DNA of 64,000 nucleotides. It comes from Aureimonas glaciei. Lineage in GTDB: Bacteria; Pseudomonadota; Alphaproteobacteria; Rhizobiales; Rhizobiaceae. This document shows positions 15,497 through 23,985 of the stretch, in pieces. The stretch's first letter is position 1. Every line of letters starts with the position of its first letter. The notes beneath the pieces are model-generated. The model saw only the letters and a list, made by a program, of their open reading frames with translations, did no database searches and was not told the origin of the DNA. The stretch covers positions 124,389 through 188,388 of the forward strand of contig NZ_BMJJ01000011.1 of the NCBI RefSeq assembly GCF_014643375.1, read 5' to 3'. A program made the translations under genes and the position numbers.

Positions 15497-18073
15497 ATGA
15501 CGAACGTCGTCGAAGGCGGTGGCCACGCCGTGGCCGCCGATCGGCTTCCCGCGCTGGAATGCCGGGCGATCGGCAAGGAATTTCCCGGCGTGGTCGCGCT
15601 CCGGGACGTATCGCTGTCCGTGCGCAAGGGTGAGATCCACGCTCTGCTCGGACAGAATGGTGCGGGAAAATCGACGCTCGTGAAGGTCCTGACCGGTGTC
15701 TACCAGCCGGAAGCGGGCGAAATCCTCGTCGACGGCAAGCCGGTGCGCCTGACAAACCCGCGCGATGCCGAGGCCGCCGGCATCGCCATCGTTCACCAGG
15801 ACCAGCAACTGGTCGCCCAGTTCGATGTGACGCGGAACGTTTTTCTCGGAAACGAGATCGTCCGAACGGGCGGTTTCCTCGATCTGGCGGCGATGAGCCG
15901 CGCGACAGAGACCGTGCTGGCCCGGGTCGGGGCCTCGTTCACCGCCGACACGCTGGTGTCGGACCTCAGCGTCGCGCAGCGGGAACAGGTCGCGATCGCG
16001 GCGGCGCTTCTGCGATCGCCAAAAATCCTCGTGCTGGACGAGCCGACCGCTTCCCTCAGCGACAAGGAAGCGGAACTCCTGTTCGGCATCGTGCGGGCCC
16101 TGCGCGACGAGGGCGTCACCATCGTCTACATCTCCCACTATCTCGACGAGGTGCTGGATCTCGTCGACCGGATAACGGTGCTGCGGGACGGACGTCTCGT
16201 CGCGACACTGCCCGTCGCCGAAACCAGCCGCTCGGGCATCGTCTCGCTGATGGTCGGCCGGGAAATCTCCCAGCTCTATCCCAAGGAGACCGTGCCGCTC
16301 GGTAACACGCTTCTCGAGGTGAAAGGGCTTCGCCAGGGGAACGCGGTCAAGGGTGTCGACCTGACCGTGCGCAGGGGCGAGATCTTCGGCATCGCCGGCC
16401 TGATGGGCGCCGGGCGCACGGAACTCGCCATGACGCTCATCGGCGCGCTCCGCCGCTCCGCCGGCACGGTCGAGATCAACGGCGAGGCGTCCGATCCCGG
16501 TGGCCCGCGAGCGGCTAAGGCCGAGGGCTTCGCCCTGATCCCGGAGGATCGCCGGCATGAGGGCCTGATCACCGACATGACGGTGCGCGAGAACCTGACG
16601 CTGCCGAACCTGCCGCTCTGGTCGCGTTTCGGCCTGCTGAACCTGCGCCGCGAGGCGGCCTCGGCGGTCGATCTGGTCGAGCGCCTGCGCATCCAGCCAC
16701 CCAACATCCGGCAGCTGACGAAAAACCTCTCCGGCGGCAACCAGCAGAAGATCGTCATCGGACGCTGGCTGGCGGGCGACGCCGAAATCTTTCTCTTCGA
16801 CGAGCCGACCACCGGCGTGGACGTCGGTTCGAAGGTCGAAATCTACCGCCAGATGGTGGAGCTCGCCCGCCGCGGCGCCGCCGTCATCTTCATCTCCTCG
16901 GATTTTGAGGAGATCGCCGGCATGAGCGACCGGATCGCCGTCATGCACAAGGGGCGGATCAACAAGCTCTTCGAACCCGGCGAGGCCGTTCCGGAGACGC
17001 TGCTCTACTGGGCCTCCGGCAGCGGGGATAACGAGTCCGACAGCACGGCCGGCGAATCCATGGACGAGGCGGGGACAGCGCTTCCGTCAGACGTCCCGCC
17101 TTCCGCGGCGGCGATCACGTCCGCTCCCGGCCTGCTGGCGCGCTGGGGCACCATTGCCGGCATGCTGCTGGTCCTCGTCGCCATCGCGGTTCTGGCGCCG
17201 CAGTTTCTCTCCGTGGGCAACATCTTCGACGTGCTGAAGCAGGGCAGCGTGCTGGCGCTGGTGGCCCTCGGGCTCACTGTCGTGCTGGTCGCCGGCGGGT
17301 TCGACATGTCGGCGGGCGCCGTCAGCCAGCTGACGATGAACCTCGCCGCCGGGACGCTGATTGCCGGGGCGGGAACCGCCGCCGCCATTGGTCTCGGCGC
17401 GGCCGCGGGTCTGGCTGCCGGCGGTCTCAACGCTCTCCTGGTTCTCGGCTTCGGCATGCCGCCCTTCGTGGCGACGCTCGGCGCCATGTTTGTCGCCATG
17501 GGAGCGACCCTGCTCTACAATGGCGGCCAGGCGCTGACGCTGTCGGGCCAGAGCGAGTTCTTCTACATCGGGCAGGGCTATCTCGGGCCTGTGCCTTTCG
17601 TCTTCATCCTGCTGCTCGCCACGACGGCGGTGCTGCATCTCGTCCTAAGGAGGACGCGGCTCGGCCTGCGCATGTACGCCGTCGGCCAGAACCTGGCGGC
17701 CGCCAAGCTGCGCGGCATCTCGCAGGTCCGCTATGCCACGGCCTCCTTCGCCATCGGCGGCCTCGTTCTCGGCCTGTCGGGCGTCGTCCTTGCCTCCTAC
17801 AGCTACGGCGCTTCGGCGCTGGCGACCGGCATCGACTTCCTGATCAGCGCCCTGGCCGCGGCCTTCCTCGGCAGCACGCTGAACAAGGCCGGTGAGTTGA
17901 ACGTCATGGGCACGCTGGTCGCGGCGCTGTTTCTCGCCTCGCTGTCGAACGGCCTCATCCTGATCGGCATCTCCAGCCAGGCCCTGCCGGGCATCCAGGG
18001 CCTCGTTCTCATCCTTTCCATCGCACTTGGCGTGATCCACAAGCGTGGCATCGGCCAGGTCCTGATCTTCTGA
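15497..18073 (+). CDS. fused ribose-type ABC transporter: double ATPase plus permease in one chain
   Basis: Encodes 858 residues. The first ATPase half (about 20-255) has Walker A GQNGAGKST at 52-60, LVLDEPTASLS and YISHYLDEV. Its signature region LSVAQREQ is degenerate. The second half (about 260-505) has the usual weakened Walker A GLMGAGRTE, the signature LSGGNQQK and FLFDEPTTGVDVG. This is the standard RbsA arrangement of about 500 residues. After a polar Ser/Glu/Asp-rich linker (about 505-545) the frame continues without interruption into an RbsC-type permease of about 310 residues with ALVALGLTVVLVAGGFDMS and GIDFLISALAAAFLGST. RbsA and RbsC are normally separate proteins, so this is a genuine fusion with no stop or frameshift. 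It probably pairs with the free permease encoded 11 bp downstream. Confidence 0.9.
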   Translation: MTNVVEGGGHAVAADRLPALECRAIGKEFPGVVALRDVSLSVRKGEIHALLGQNGAGKSTLVKVLTGVYQPEAGEILVDGKPVRLTNPRDAEAAGIAIVHQDQQLVAQFDVTRNVFLGNEIVRTGGFLDLAAMSRATETVLARVGASFTADTLVSDLSVAQREQVAIAAALLRSPKILVLDEPTASLSDKEAELLFGIVRALRDEGVTIVYISHYLDEVLDLVDRITVLRDGRLVATLPVAETSRSGIVSLMVGREISQLYPKETVPLGNTLLEVKGLRQGNAVKGVDLTVRRGEIFGIAGLMGAGRTELAMTLIGALRRSAGTVEINGEASDPGGPRAAKAEGFALIPEDRRHEGLITDMTVRENLTLPNLPLWSRFGLLNLRREAASAVDLVERLRIQPPNIRQLTKNLSGGNQQKIVIGRWLAGDAEIFLFDEPTTGVDVGSKVEIYRQMVELARRGAAVIFISSDFEEIAGMSDRIAVMHKGRINKLFEPGEAVPETLLYWASGSGDNESDSTAGESMDEAGTALPSDVPPSAAAITSAPGLLARWGTIAGMLLVLVAIAVLAPQFLSVGNIFDVLKQGSVLALVALGLTVVLVAGGFDMSAGAVSQLTMNLAAGTLIAGAGTAAAIGLGAAAGLAAGGLNALLVLGFGMPPFVATLGAMFVAMGATLLYNGGQALTLSGQSEFFYIGQGYLGPVPFVFILLLATTAVLHLVLRRTRLGLRMYAVGQNLAAAKLRGISQVRYATASFAIGGLVLGLSGVVLASYSYGASALATGIDFLISALAAAFLGSTLNKAGELNVMGTLVAALFLASLSNGLILIGISSQALPGIQGLVLILSIALGVIHKRGIGQVLIF

Positions 18074-18084
18074 AGGAGATCACC

Positions 18085-19071
18085 GTGGACACAGCTCTCA
18101 CTCCGTCGCAGGGCCCGGCAGCCCGGGCCGGCGAATTCCTCCGGGCCTACGGCGCGATCTTCGGCATGATCGCCGTTCTCGGCATCTTCTGGTACCTGAA
18201 GCCCGCTTTCGGATCGCCCGGCAACATCGGCAACGTCCTGCGCCAGAGCGCGGTCGTCGTCATCCTGGCGCTCGGCCTGACCATCGTGATGAAGATGCGC
18301 GGCGTCGACCTGTCGATCGCCCAGACGGCGGATGCCGCCGGGCTGATGGCGGCCATGCTGATCCTGAATGGCTATCCGATCTGGCTGGCCTTTGTCGCGC
18401 CCCTGGGACTCGGCCTCGTCATCGGCATCGTGAATGCCGGGCTGATGGCCTATGTCGGCATTCCCGCCATTATCGGCTCGCTGGGCATGATGTTCGTCAT
18501 CCGATCGGGTGAGCTTCTGGCGACCAACGGCGCGGAGCCGCAGATCCTGTTCACGCTGCCGAGGGGCGTGACCAAGACGTTCCTCTTCCTCGGGCAGAAG
18601 AGCGTCGGGCCGTTTCCGGCGCTGATCCTGCTGGCGGCCGCGGTTTTCGTCCTGGTGTTCGTGCTGATGCGCTACACGGCGTTTTCGCGCTACGCGAAGG
18701 CGGTCGGCAGCAATGTCAGGGCCGCCTTCCTCGCCGGGATCGACATCCGGGCCACCTTCGGCCTCGGCTTCGTCATCGCCGGCGTTCTGGCGGCGCTGGC
18801 CGGCATCGCTTTGGTTTCCCGCACCGGCATCGCCATGCCGCGGGGCGCCGAGCCCTTTCTGCTCGACGCCTTCGCAGCGGTCTATCTTGGCACGCTGGCA
18901 TCCAAGCGCGGCGAGATGAGCGTGACCGGCACGCTCGTCGGCGCGCTCTTCATCGGCTTCCTGACCAACGGACTGACGATGCTCGGTCTGGGGGCCCCGT
19001 ATCGCTACGCCCTGAACGGCGGTTTCATCCTGCTGGCAATGGCCATCGGTGGTCTGAAGCGCGACAACTGA
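18085..19071 (+). CDS. ribose-type ABC transporter permease
   Basis: Encodes 328 residues with about eight to ten membrane helices and the family motifs ILALGLTIVMKMRGVDLS and GAEPFLLDAFAAVYLGTLASKRGE. It is the second permease of the CUT2 importer. The first is fused to the ATPases in the preceding gene. Because ribose-type importers work with two permease copies per complex, a heterodimer of fused and free permease is the natural prediction. The start at 18085 is read as GTG and follows the ribosome binding site AAGGAGAT. Confidence 0.88.
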   Translation: MDTALTPSQGPAARAGEFLRAYGAIFGMIAVLGIFWYLKPAFGSPGNIGNVLRQSAVVVILALGLTIVMKMRGVDLSIAQTADAAGLMAAMLILNGYPIWLAFVAPLGLGLVIGIVNAGLMAYVGIPAIIGSLGMMFVIRSGELLATNGAEPQILFTLPRGVTKTFLFLGQKSVGPFPALILLAAAVFVLVFVLMRYTAFSRYAKAVGSNVRAAFLAGIDIRATFGLGFVIAGVLAALAGIALVSRTGIAMPRGAEPFLLDAFAAVYLGTLASKRGEMSVTGTLVGALFIGFLTNGLTMLGLGAPYRYALNGGFILLAMAIGGLKRDN

Positions 19072-19092
19072 TCCAACTGAAGGAGGTCACCC

Positions 19093-19812
19093 ATGGCTCT
19101 CGTCATCGACGCCCACAATCATCTCGGCATCCGGCCCGGCGCCCGTCAGACCGGCGCGGATCTCGTCGCCAAGATCGACGCGGTCGGCGTCGACAAGGCG
19201 GTGATGTTCCCCTTCGTCGAGGGCAATTTCACCAATGATCCGATCAAGGAGGCCTTCGACCAGTTTCCCGATCGGCTGATCCCCTTCTGCGCGGTCAATC
19301 CCTGGCAGCCGGATGCCGCCGACGAGGTTCGGCGCTGCGTCGTGGACTGGGGCTTCAAGGGCCTGAAGCTTCACCCGACGATCAACGGCTTCCACCTGTC
19401 GGACCCGGCTCTGGTCGATCCGCTGTTCCAGGTCGCCGATGAACTGGGGATCGCCGTCATCGTCCATGGCGCCAGCGACCTTCTGAACAGTCCGCCCGAG
19501 TTCGACATCATGGCCAAGCGCTTTCCGAACGTTCCTCTCCTGATGGCGCACATGGGCTTCTTCTGGTCGGTCGATCAGGCAATCGCTTTCGCCAAGGAAA
19601 ACCCCAATCTTTATCTCGAGACATCGCGGGCGCCGATCTTCGAGATCCAGACCGCCGTGCGGGAACTCGGGCCCGAGAAGGTCATCTGGGGGACGGACTC
19701 GCCGTTCGTCGACTACGAGTGGGAGTTCAAGAAGATGGAGCGCGCGACCGACGACGCGGACGGCTATGCTGCCATCGTGGGCGGGAACATCGAACGCATT
19801 CTGAAGCTCTGA
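19093..19812 (+). CDS. amidohydrolase-type metal-dependent hydrolase
   Basis: Encodes 239 residues of the amidohydrolase-2 TIM-barrel family. The metal and catalytic points are visible: HNH near residue 9 (DAHNHLG), GLKLHPT, IVHGAS, LLMAHMG and GTDSPF with the late Asp. The family hydrolyses or decarboxylates small cyclic compounds, including lactones of sugar acids. It lies 21 bp after the permease gene with AAGGAGGTCACCC before the ATG and is part of the transporter operon. It probably processes the imported substrate in the cytoplasm. Length is at the short end for the family. The exact reaction is unknown. Confidence 0.82.
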   Translation: MALVIDAHNHLGIRPGARQTGADLVAKIDAVGVDKAVMFPFVEGNFTNDPIKEAFDQFPDRLIPFCAVNPWQPDAADEVRRCVVDWGFKGLKLHPTINGFHLSDPALVDPLFQVADELGIAVIVHGASDLLNSPPEFDIMAKRFPNVPLLMAHMGFFWSVDQAIAFAKENPNLYLETSRAPIFEIQTAVRELGPEKVIWGTDSPFVDYEWEFKKMERATDDADGYAAIVGGNIERILKL

Positions 19813-19882
19813 TCATGAAGCCGGTCATGGACATGCGGAAGAAGAGCAGCACTGCTTTCGGGTCCAGCCCGTGGAGGACGGC

Positions 19883-20842
19883 ATGAGCAGCGCTGACCGC
19901 ACGGACAGCGATCGCCGGCTCGACCAGGCGGCCCGGGCCGCCTGGCTGTATTATGTGAAGAGCCGGCGTCAGGACGACATCGCGGTCGATCTCGGCGTCT
20001 CGCGGCAGATCGTCCAGCGGCTGATCGCCCTCGCCCTGTCCGAAAATCTGATCCGCTTCCAGCTGATGCATCCCATGGCGGAATGCATCGAGCTGGCCGA
20101 CCGGTTGAAGGACCGCTTCGCGCTGCAGTATTGCGAAGTCACGCTGAACGAGGCCGGCAGCGAGGAGGACATCCCGTCCGTGGCGACGGTGGCCGCCCTC
20201 TATCTGGAGAATCTTCTGACGCAGAAGGCGCCGTTCACGATCGGGATCGGCAATGGCAAGGCCATGCGCGAGACCGTCCTGCGCATCGCGCAGATGGACC
20301 GCCCGCAGCACAAATGCGTCTCGCTGATGGGCAACCTGACGCGGCACGGCCGCGCCAGCCACTACGACGTGGTGACCCGCCTCGCCGAGCGGCTGGGGGC
20401 GCAGAGCTATCCCTTGCCGATGCCGATCGTGACCAACAGCGTCGAGGACCGGACCGTGCTTCAGTCGCAGCTGGGCTATCAGACCCTCCAGCGCCTGATC
20501 GAAGAGGCCAACATCCTGGTCATGGGCATCGGCTACATGGGCTGGCAGGCGCCCATCCATCTCGACGGCTTCATCACCGATGTCGAACTGGCGCAGGCAA
20601 TGGACGGCGGTGCGGTCGGAGAACTTCTCGGCAGCGGAATCGACGCGGAGGGACGACCGCTGAAGGGCGGCTATCACGATCGGCTGACCTCTTTCGAGCT
20701 GCGGAAGGCGGACGGTCGGCCGACCATGATCGTGGGATCGGGCAAGCAGAGGGTCCCGGCCATCCGTGCCGCGCTGACGGGCCAACTCGCCAACTGCCTG
20801 GTGACGGACGAAAACACCGCCCGGGGTATTCTTCTGGGGTGA
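19883..20842 (+). CDS. SorC-family sugar-binding transcriptional regulator
   Basis: Encodes 319 residues. An N-terminal helix-turn-helix (about 15-55: RRQDDIAVDLGVSRQIVQRLI) is followed by the sugar-phosphate-isomerase-like effector domain of the SorC/DeoR group. Characteristic parts are IGIGNGKAMRETV, VSLMGNLT, ANILVMGIGYMG and KGGYHDRL. The family is usually controlled by a phosphorylated sugar. The ATG at 19883 follows GGAGGACGGC; a GTG at 19871 is inside that site. It is the last gene of the ribose-type operon and is its probable regulator. Confidence 0.88.
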   Translation: MSSADRTDSDRRLDQAARAAWLYYVKSRRQDDIAVDLGVSRQIVQRLIALALSENLIRFQLMHPMAECIELADRLKDRFALQYCEVTLNEAGSEEDIPSVATVAALYLENLLTQKAPFTIGIGNGKAMRETVLRIAQMDRPQHKCVSLMGNLTRHGRASHYDVVTRLAERLGAQSYPLPMPIVTNSVEDRTVLQSQLGYQTLQRLIEEANILVMGIGYMGWQAPIHLDGFITDVELAQAMDGGAVGELLGSGIDAEGRPLKGGYHDRLTSFELRKADGRPTMIVGSGKQRVPAIRAALTGQLANCLVTDENTARGILLG

Positions 20843-20938
20843 CGCCTGGCTTTGCAAAAGGCTCCGTCAGACAGGCGCAGAACCGCGATTTTCCGAGGAA
20901 CGGCGCCGGCTTGATGGCGCCGTGATGAGGCCCACTCC

Positions 20939-21138
20939 GATGACGTTGCCCCCCTCGTTAAAGAGCCCGAGTTCCCGGCCGAACTCCTCGCGCTCGACCC
21001 CGTGTCGCTTCTTCCCCACATCGCCGCCGCGTAGGTTGAAGCCCGCGGCGCCGTCGCACGGCTTGTCGCCGACAATGGTCTGTCATGGTTCGACGGCCGG
21101 GTCGCTTTGACTCCCGTCCCGAAACGGCGGATCTGGTC
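20939..21138 (+). pseudogene. C-terminal remnant of a D-isomer-specific 2-hydroxyacid dehydrogenase
   Basis: Reading the frame that begins with GAT at 20939 gives VKEPEFPAELLALDPV, then SLLPHIAAA, a TAG stop at 21032-21034, and VEARGAVARLVADNGLSWFD followed by LTPVP. This is the C-terminal NAD-binding and catalytic segment of 2-hydroxyacid dehydrogenases (glyoxylate/hydroxypyruvate reductase type). It includes the catalytic histidine in LLPHI and the typical SWFDG...PLTPVP ending. The stop replaces a residue just after the histidine, and everything N-terminal is missing with another stop only a few codons upstream. It is a clear gene fossil between the SorC gene and the TRAP operon. The 313-bp gap around it holds no other feature. 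Confidence 0.7.
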
Positions 21139-21155
21139 TGCCGCAGAGGCGCGGC

Positions 21156-22436
21156 TCAACGTGCTCCCAACAGGTAGAGGGACACCAGACTGATCTGCGG
21201 CACGTAGGTGATCAGCGCCAGGCAAAGCAGGATGACGCCGACCAGGGGTAAAAGGTGCGGGATCATTCTGTGCAAGGAGATCTTCGCCACCGCGCAGGCG
21301 GCGAACAGGTTCACGCCGAACGGGGGCGTGATCATGCCCATCGCCAGATTGGTGATCATGACCATGCCGAAATGCACGGGGTCGATGCCAAATCGCATGG
21401 CCACCGGTGCCAGGATGGGAGCGATGACGACGATCGACGCGGAAGTCTCGACGAACATGCCGATCAGAAACAGAAAGAGATTGACCGCGAGCAGGAAGGT
21501 GAAGCCGCTATCGAAGGTGATGGCGATCCATTCGCCGATCGCGGCGGGCACGCCCGCCCGGGTCAGCACAAAGGAAAACAGGCCGGCCATCGAGATGATG
21601 AACATGATGATTGCCGACGAGATGGTCGAACGGCGGATGACCGCGACGAGGTCCGCGAGCGTCATCTCGCGATAGACCAGCAGGCTGACCGTCAGCGCAT
21701 AGAAGACTGCGATCACCGAGGCTTCGGTCGGTGTGAAAATGCCGCCATAGATGCCACCCAGGATGATGACGGGCATCAGCAGCGCAAACAGCGAGCGGCG
21801 CAGGCTGGGCAGAAACGGCTTGCGCGTAAGGCTTTCCGAGATGGGCGCCTTGGTAAATCGCGTCCAGATCAGCACGTAGATCGCCAGCGCGACCGCGATC
21901 AGCAGGCCCGGGCCGAGGCCCGCGATGAACAGATCGCCGACCGGCGCGCCGGCCGAGACGCCGTAGAGGATCATCGGGATCGACGGTGGAATGATCACGC
22001 CGAGTTCGGCAGAGGTCGCCTGGAGGGACGCGGCAAAGCCGACCGGGTAATTCTGCCTGACCATGGCGGGAATCAGAATGGCACCGATGGCGAAGGTCGT
22101 GGCGACGCTGGATCCCGAAACCGCGGCGAAGATCATGCAGACGACGATGCAGGAGATCGGCAGGCCGCCGCGCACCCGGCCGAGAACGCTCTCCACCAAA
22201 TCGACCAGGCGTGAGGATATGCCGCCTGCCGCCATGATGTTGCCGGCGAGGATAAAGAACGGAATCGCCGCCAGCGGGAATTTGTCCAGGGCGATATAGG
22301 CCTGCTGCGGCACCACGATCAGCGGCAGGTTGGAGAATCCGACGGTGCCGACGACGCCGGCCAGACCGATGGCCACCGCGACCGGGACCGCCAGCACCAT
22401 GAGCACGACCATGGTGGAAATCATCATTGGCAGCAT
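21156..22436 (-). CDS. dctM: TRAP transporter large permease (DctM type)
   Basis: Encodes 426 residues, the usual length, with about 12 hydrophobic segments. Diagnostic stretches are PFFILAGNIMAAGGIS, GSSVATTFAIGAI, IPPSIPMILYGVSAG, FTPTEASVIAVFYAL and MGMITPPFGVNLFAA. It is the channel-forming subunit of a sodium- or proton-driven tripartite periplasmic transporter. The ATG at 22436 has AGGA about 10 bp upstream and comes 10 bp after the dctQ stop. An open extension upstream to 22703 lies over dctQ and was rejected. It is the last gene of the operon 25137 to 21156. Confidence 0.93.
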   Translation of the reverse strand: MLPMMISTMVVLMVLAVPVAVAIGLAGVVGTVGFSNLPLIVVPQQAYIALDKFPLAAIPFFILAGNIMAAGGISSRLVDLVESVLGRVRGGLPISCIVVCMIFAAVSGSSVATTFAIGAILIPAMVRQNYPVGFAASLQATSAELGVIIPPSIPMILYGVSAGAPVGDLFIAGLGPGLLIAVALAIYVLIWTRFTKAPISESLTRKPFLPSLRRSLFALLMPVIILGGIYGGIFTPTEASVIAVFYALTVSLLVYREMTLADLVAVIRRSTISSAIIMFIISMAGLFSFVLTRAGVPAAIGEWIAITFDSGFTFLLAVNLFLFLIGMFVETSASIVVIAPILAPVAMRFGIDPVHFGMVMITNLAMGMITPPFGVNLFAACAVAKISLHRMIPHLLPLVGVILLCLALITYVPQISLVSLYLLGAR

Positions 22437-22446
22437 GGGGGGATTC

Positions 22447-22974
22447 CTAGCCGGCGCTGTCGCTGGCGATATCGATGTCGGTCGCTGCGGGAGGATTGAG
22501 GGCGTGGGCGAACAGGGCAAAGATGGAGAGGAGCGCGCCGGTCGGAACGGCGGCATAGGCCCAGGAAGCGGAAATGTTGAGCCCCGCGATCGACTGGAAT
22601 CGCACCCGCCAGACGAGGACGCTGCCGAACCATAGGAGAACGGCGAGCAGTGCGAAGACAGCCAGCGTCGTGAAGCCGTCGAGAACCGCCTTCGCCCGGC
22701 CATGGCTCAGCGTCCGCAGCAGATCGACGGAAATCAGCGTGCCGGTCCGCATGGCGCCGGCCAGCGCCAGATAGGTCATCCAGATCAGCGTCAACTGGAC
22801 GAAGGGCTCCGACCAGGACGCCGACTGGAAGAGTATGAACCGAGCGACGACCTGGTACAGGCCAGCCAGGGCCGCCAGGACGAGACCCAGACAGCCGAAG
22901 AAAACGGCCGCCTGGGTGATGCGCCGCTCGACCGACAGAAAGGCCGAGCGCAAGAGAGAAGCCGATCCGTTCAT
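22447..22974 (-). CDS. dctQ: TRAP transporter small permease (DctQ type)
   Basis: Encodes 175 residues with four membrane helices. The conserved central region reads ASWSEPFVQLTLIWMTYLAL, followed by G-A-x-R-x-G. It bridges the periplasmic binding protein and the large permease. The start overlaps the dctP stop by 4 bp, so the two are translationally coupled. The C-terminal tail is acidic and cytoplasmic. Confidence 0.92.
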   Translation of the reverse strand: MNGSASLLRSAFLSVERRITQAAVFFGCLGLVLAALAGLYQVVARFILFQSASWSEPFVQLTLIWMTYLALAGAMRTGTLISVDLLRTLSHGRAKAVLDGFTTLAVFALLAVLLWFGSVLVWRVRFQSIAGLNISASWAYAAVPTGALLSIFALFAHALNPPAATDIDIASDSAG

Positions 22975-23948
22975 TGGGTGTCCTGGATCGCCTTCAGCTT
23001 CTCGGCGCCAAACTCGGCCGCAAAGGTTTCGAACAGGGGATCGAGTTTCGCCCGGAATGCCGCCTTGTCGACGTCGGCGACGACGGTCATGCCCTGGCCC
23101 TTCAGCGTCTCCAGGCCGGACTTGGCGAGTGTCTCGACTTCCCTGCGGTTGCGCGCCATGGCCTTATGGGCCGCGTCGGTGAAGACGGCCTTGTCGGCGT
23201 CCGACAGGCCGTCATAAATCGACGGGGAGATCAGCAGCACCAGTGGCGTGAAAGCATGGTCGGTGAGGCTGATATATTTCTGCACCTCGCCAAACCGGTT
23301 GTTGATGATGGCGCCCACGGGATTTTCCTGGCCGTCCACGACACCCTGCTGCAGCGCTGTATACACCTCAGGGATGGCCATCGGCGTCGGCAGGACCCCC
23401 AGCGCCGTCCAGACGGCGATGTGCATCTCGTTCTGCTGGGTCCGGATTTTCAGGCGCTCGACGTCTTCAGGCGTCTTGACGGGGCGAACATTGTTGGTGA
23501 GCTCCCGAAATCCCATGCCTCCAAAAGCGAGGCCGCCGAGGCCGTTGTTCGTCAGTCCGCTCAGGATCTCGTTCCCGATCGGACCATTCAGCACGGCGTC
23601 GGCGTGGTCGAAGTCACGAAACAGAAACGGAATGTCGAAGACCTTGAGCTCCGGCGCAAAATTCGCCGCGATCGAGGTGCTGACGACGGTCATTTCCACC
23701 GTGCCGACCTGCACGCTCTCGACCACTTCGCGGTCGCCTCCCAGCGCGCCGCCGCCCTGAATGCGGATGGCGATGCGTCCACCCGTTCCGGACAACACGT
23801 CGTCGGCGAACTGCCCCATCGCGATCGATTCGGGCGCCTGTTGACCTCCGACGAGACCGAGATTCAGCGTCATTTCCGGCTCCGCCATGGCAGTTCCGGT
23901 CCATCCCGCCAGCAGCGTCACGGCGGCGATCAGAGTGCGTCTGTTCAT
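22971..23948 (-). CDS. dctP: TRAP transporter substrate-binding protein (DctP type)
   Basis: Encodes 325 residues. The signal peptide ends at TAMAEPE. The mature chain has the DctP pattern: GGRIAIRIQGGGALGGDREVVE, MTVVSTSIAANFAPELKVFDIP, MGFRELTNNVRPVKTPEDVE, LKIRTQQNEMHI with the arginine that binds the carboxylate of the ligand, and ALQQGVVDGQENPV. The conserved arginine predicts a carboxylated ligand. Together with the adjacent enolase-superfamily enzyme this suggests a sugar acid. GGGAGGACTCAC precedes the ATG at 23948. Confidence 0.92.
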   Translation of the reverse strand: MNRRTLIAAVTLLAGWTGTAMAEPEMTLNLGLVGGQQAPESIAMGQFADDVLSGTGGRIAIRIQGGGALGGDREVVESVQVGTVEMTVVSTSIAANFAPELKVFDIPFLFRDFDHADAVLNGPIGNEILSGLTNNGLGGLAFGGMGFRELTNNVRPVKTPEDVERLKIRTQQNEMHIAVWTALGVLPTPMAIPEVYTALQQGVVDGQENPVGAIINNRFGEVQKYISLTDHAFTPLVLLISPSIYDGLSDADKAVFTDAAHKAMARNRREVETLAKSGLETLKGQGMTVVADVDKAAFRAKLDPLFETFAAEFGAEKLKAIQDTQ

Positions 23949-23985
23949 GTGAGTCCTCCCTCTTTGAACGTTTTTTGTCGGGCTA

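Noticed and set aside
13904-16948. Open frame of about 1,000 codons on the minus strand across the ribose-type operon
   Set aside because: It lies antisense to the binding-protein and ATPase-permease genes. Its composition (Asp, Arg, Gly, His-rich) is typical of mirror frames in GC-rich DNA, and no family motif is visible.
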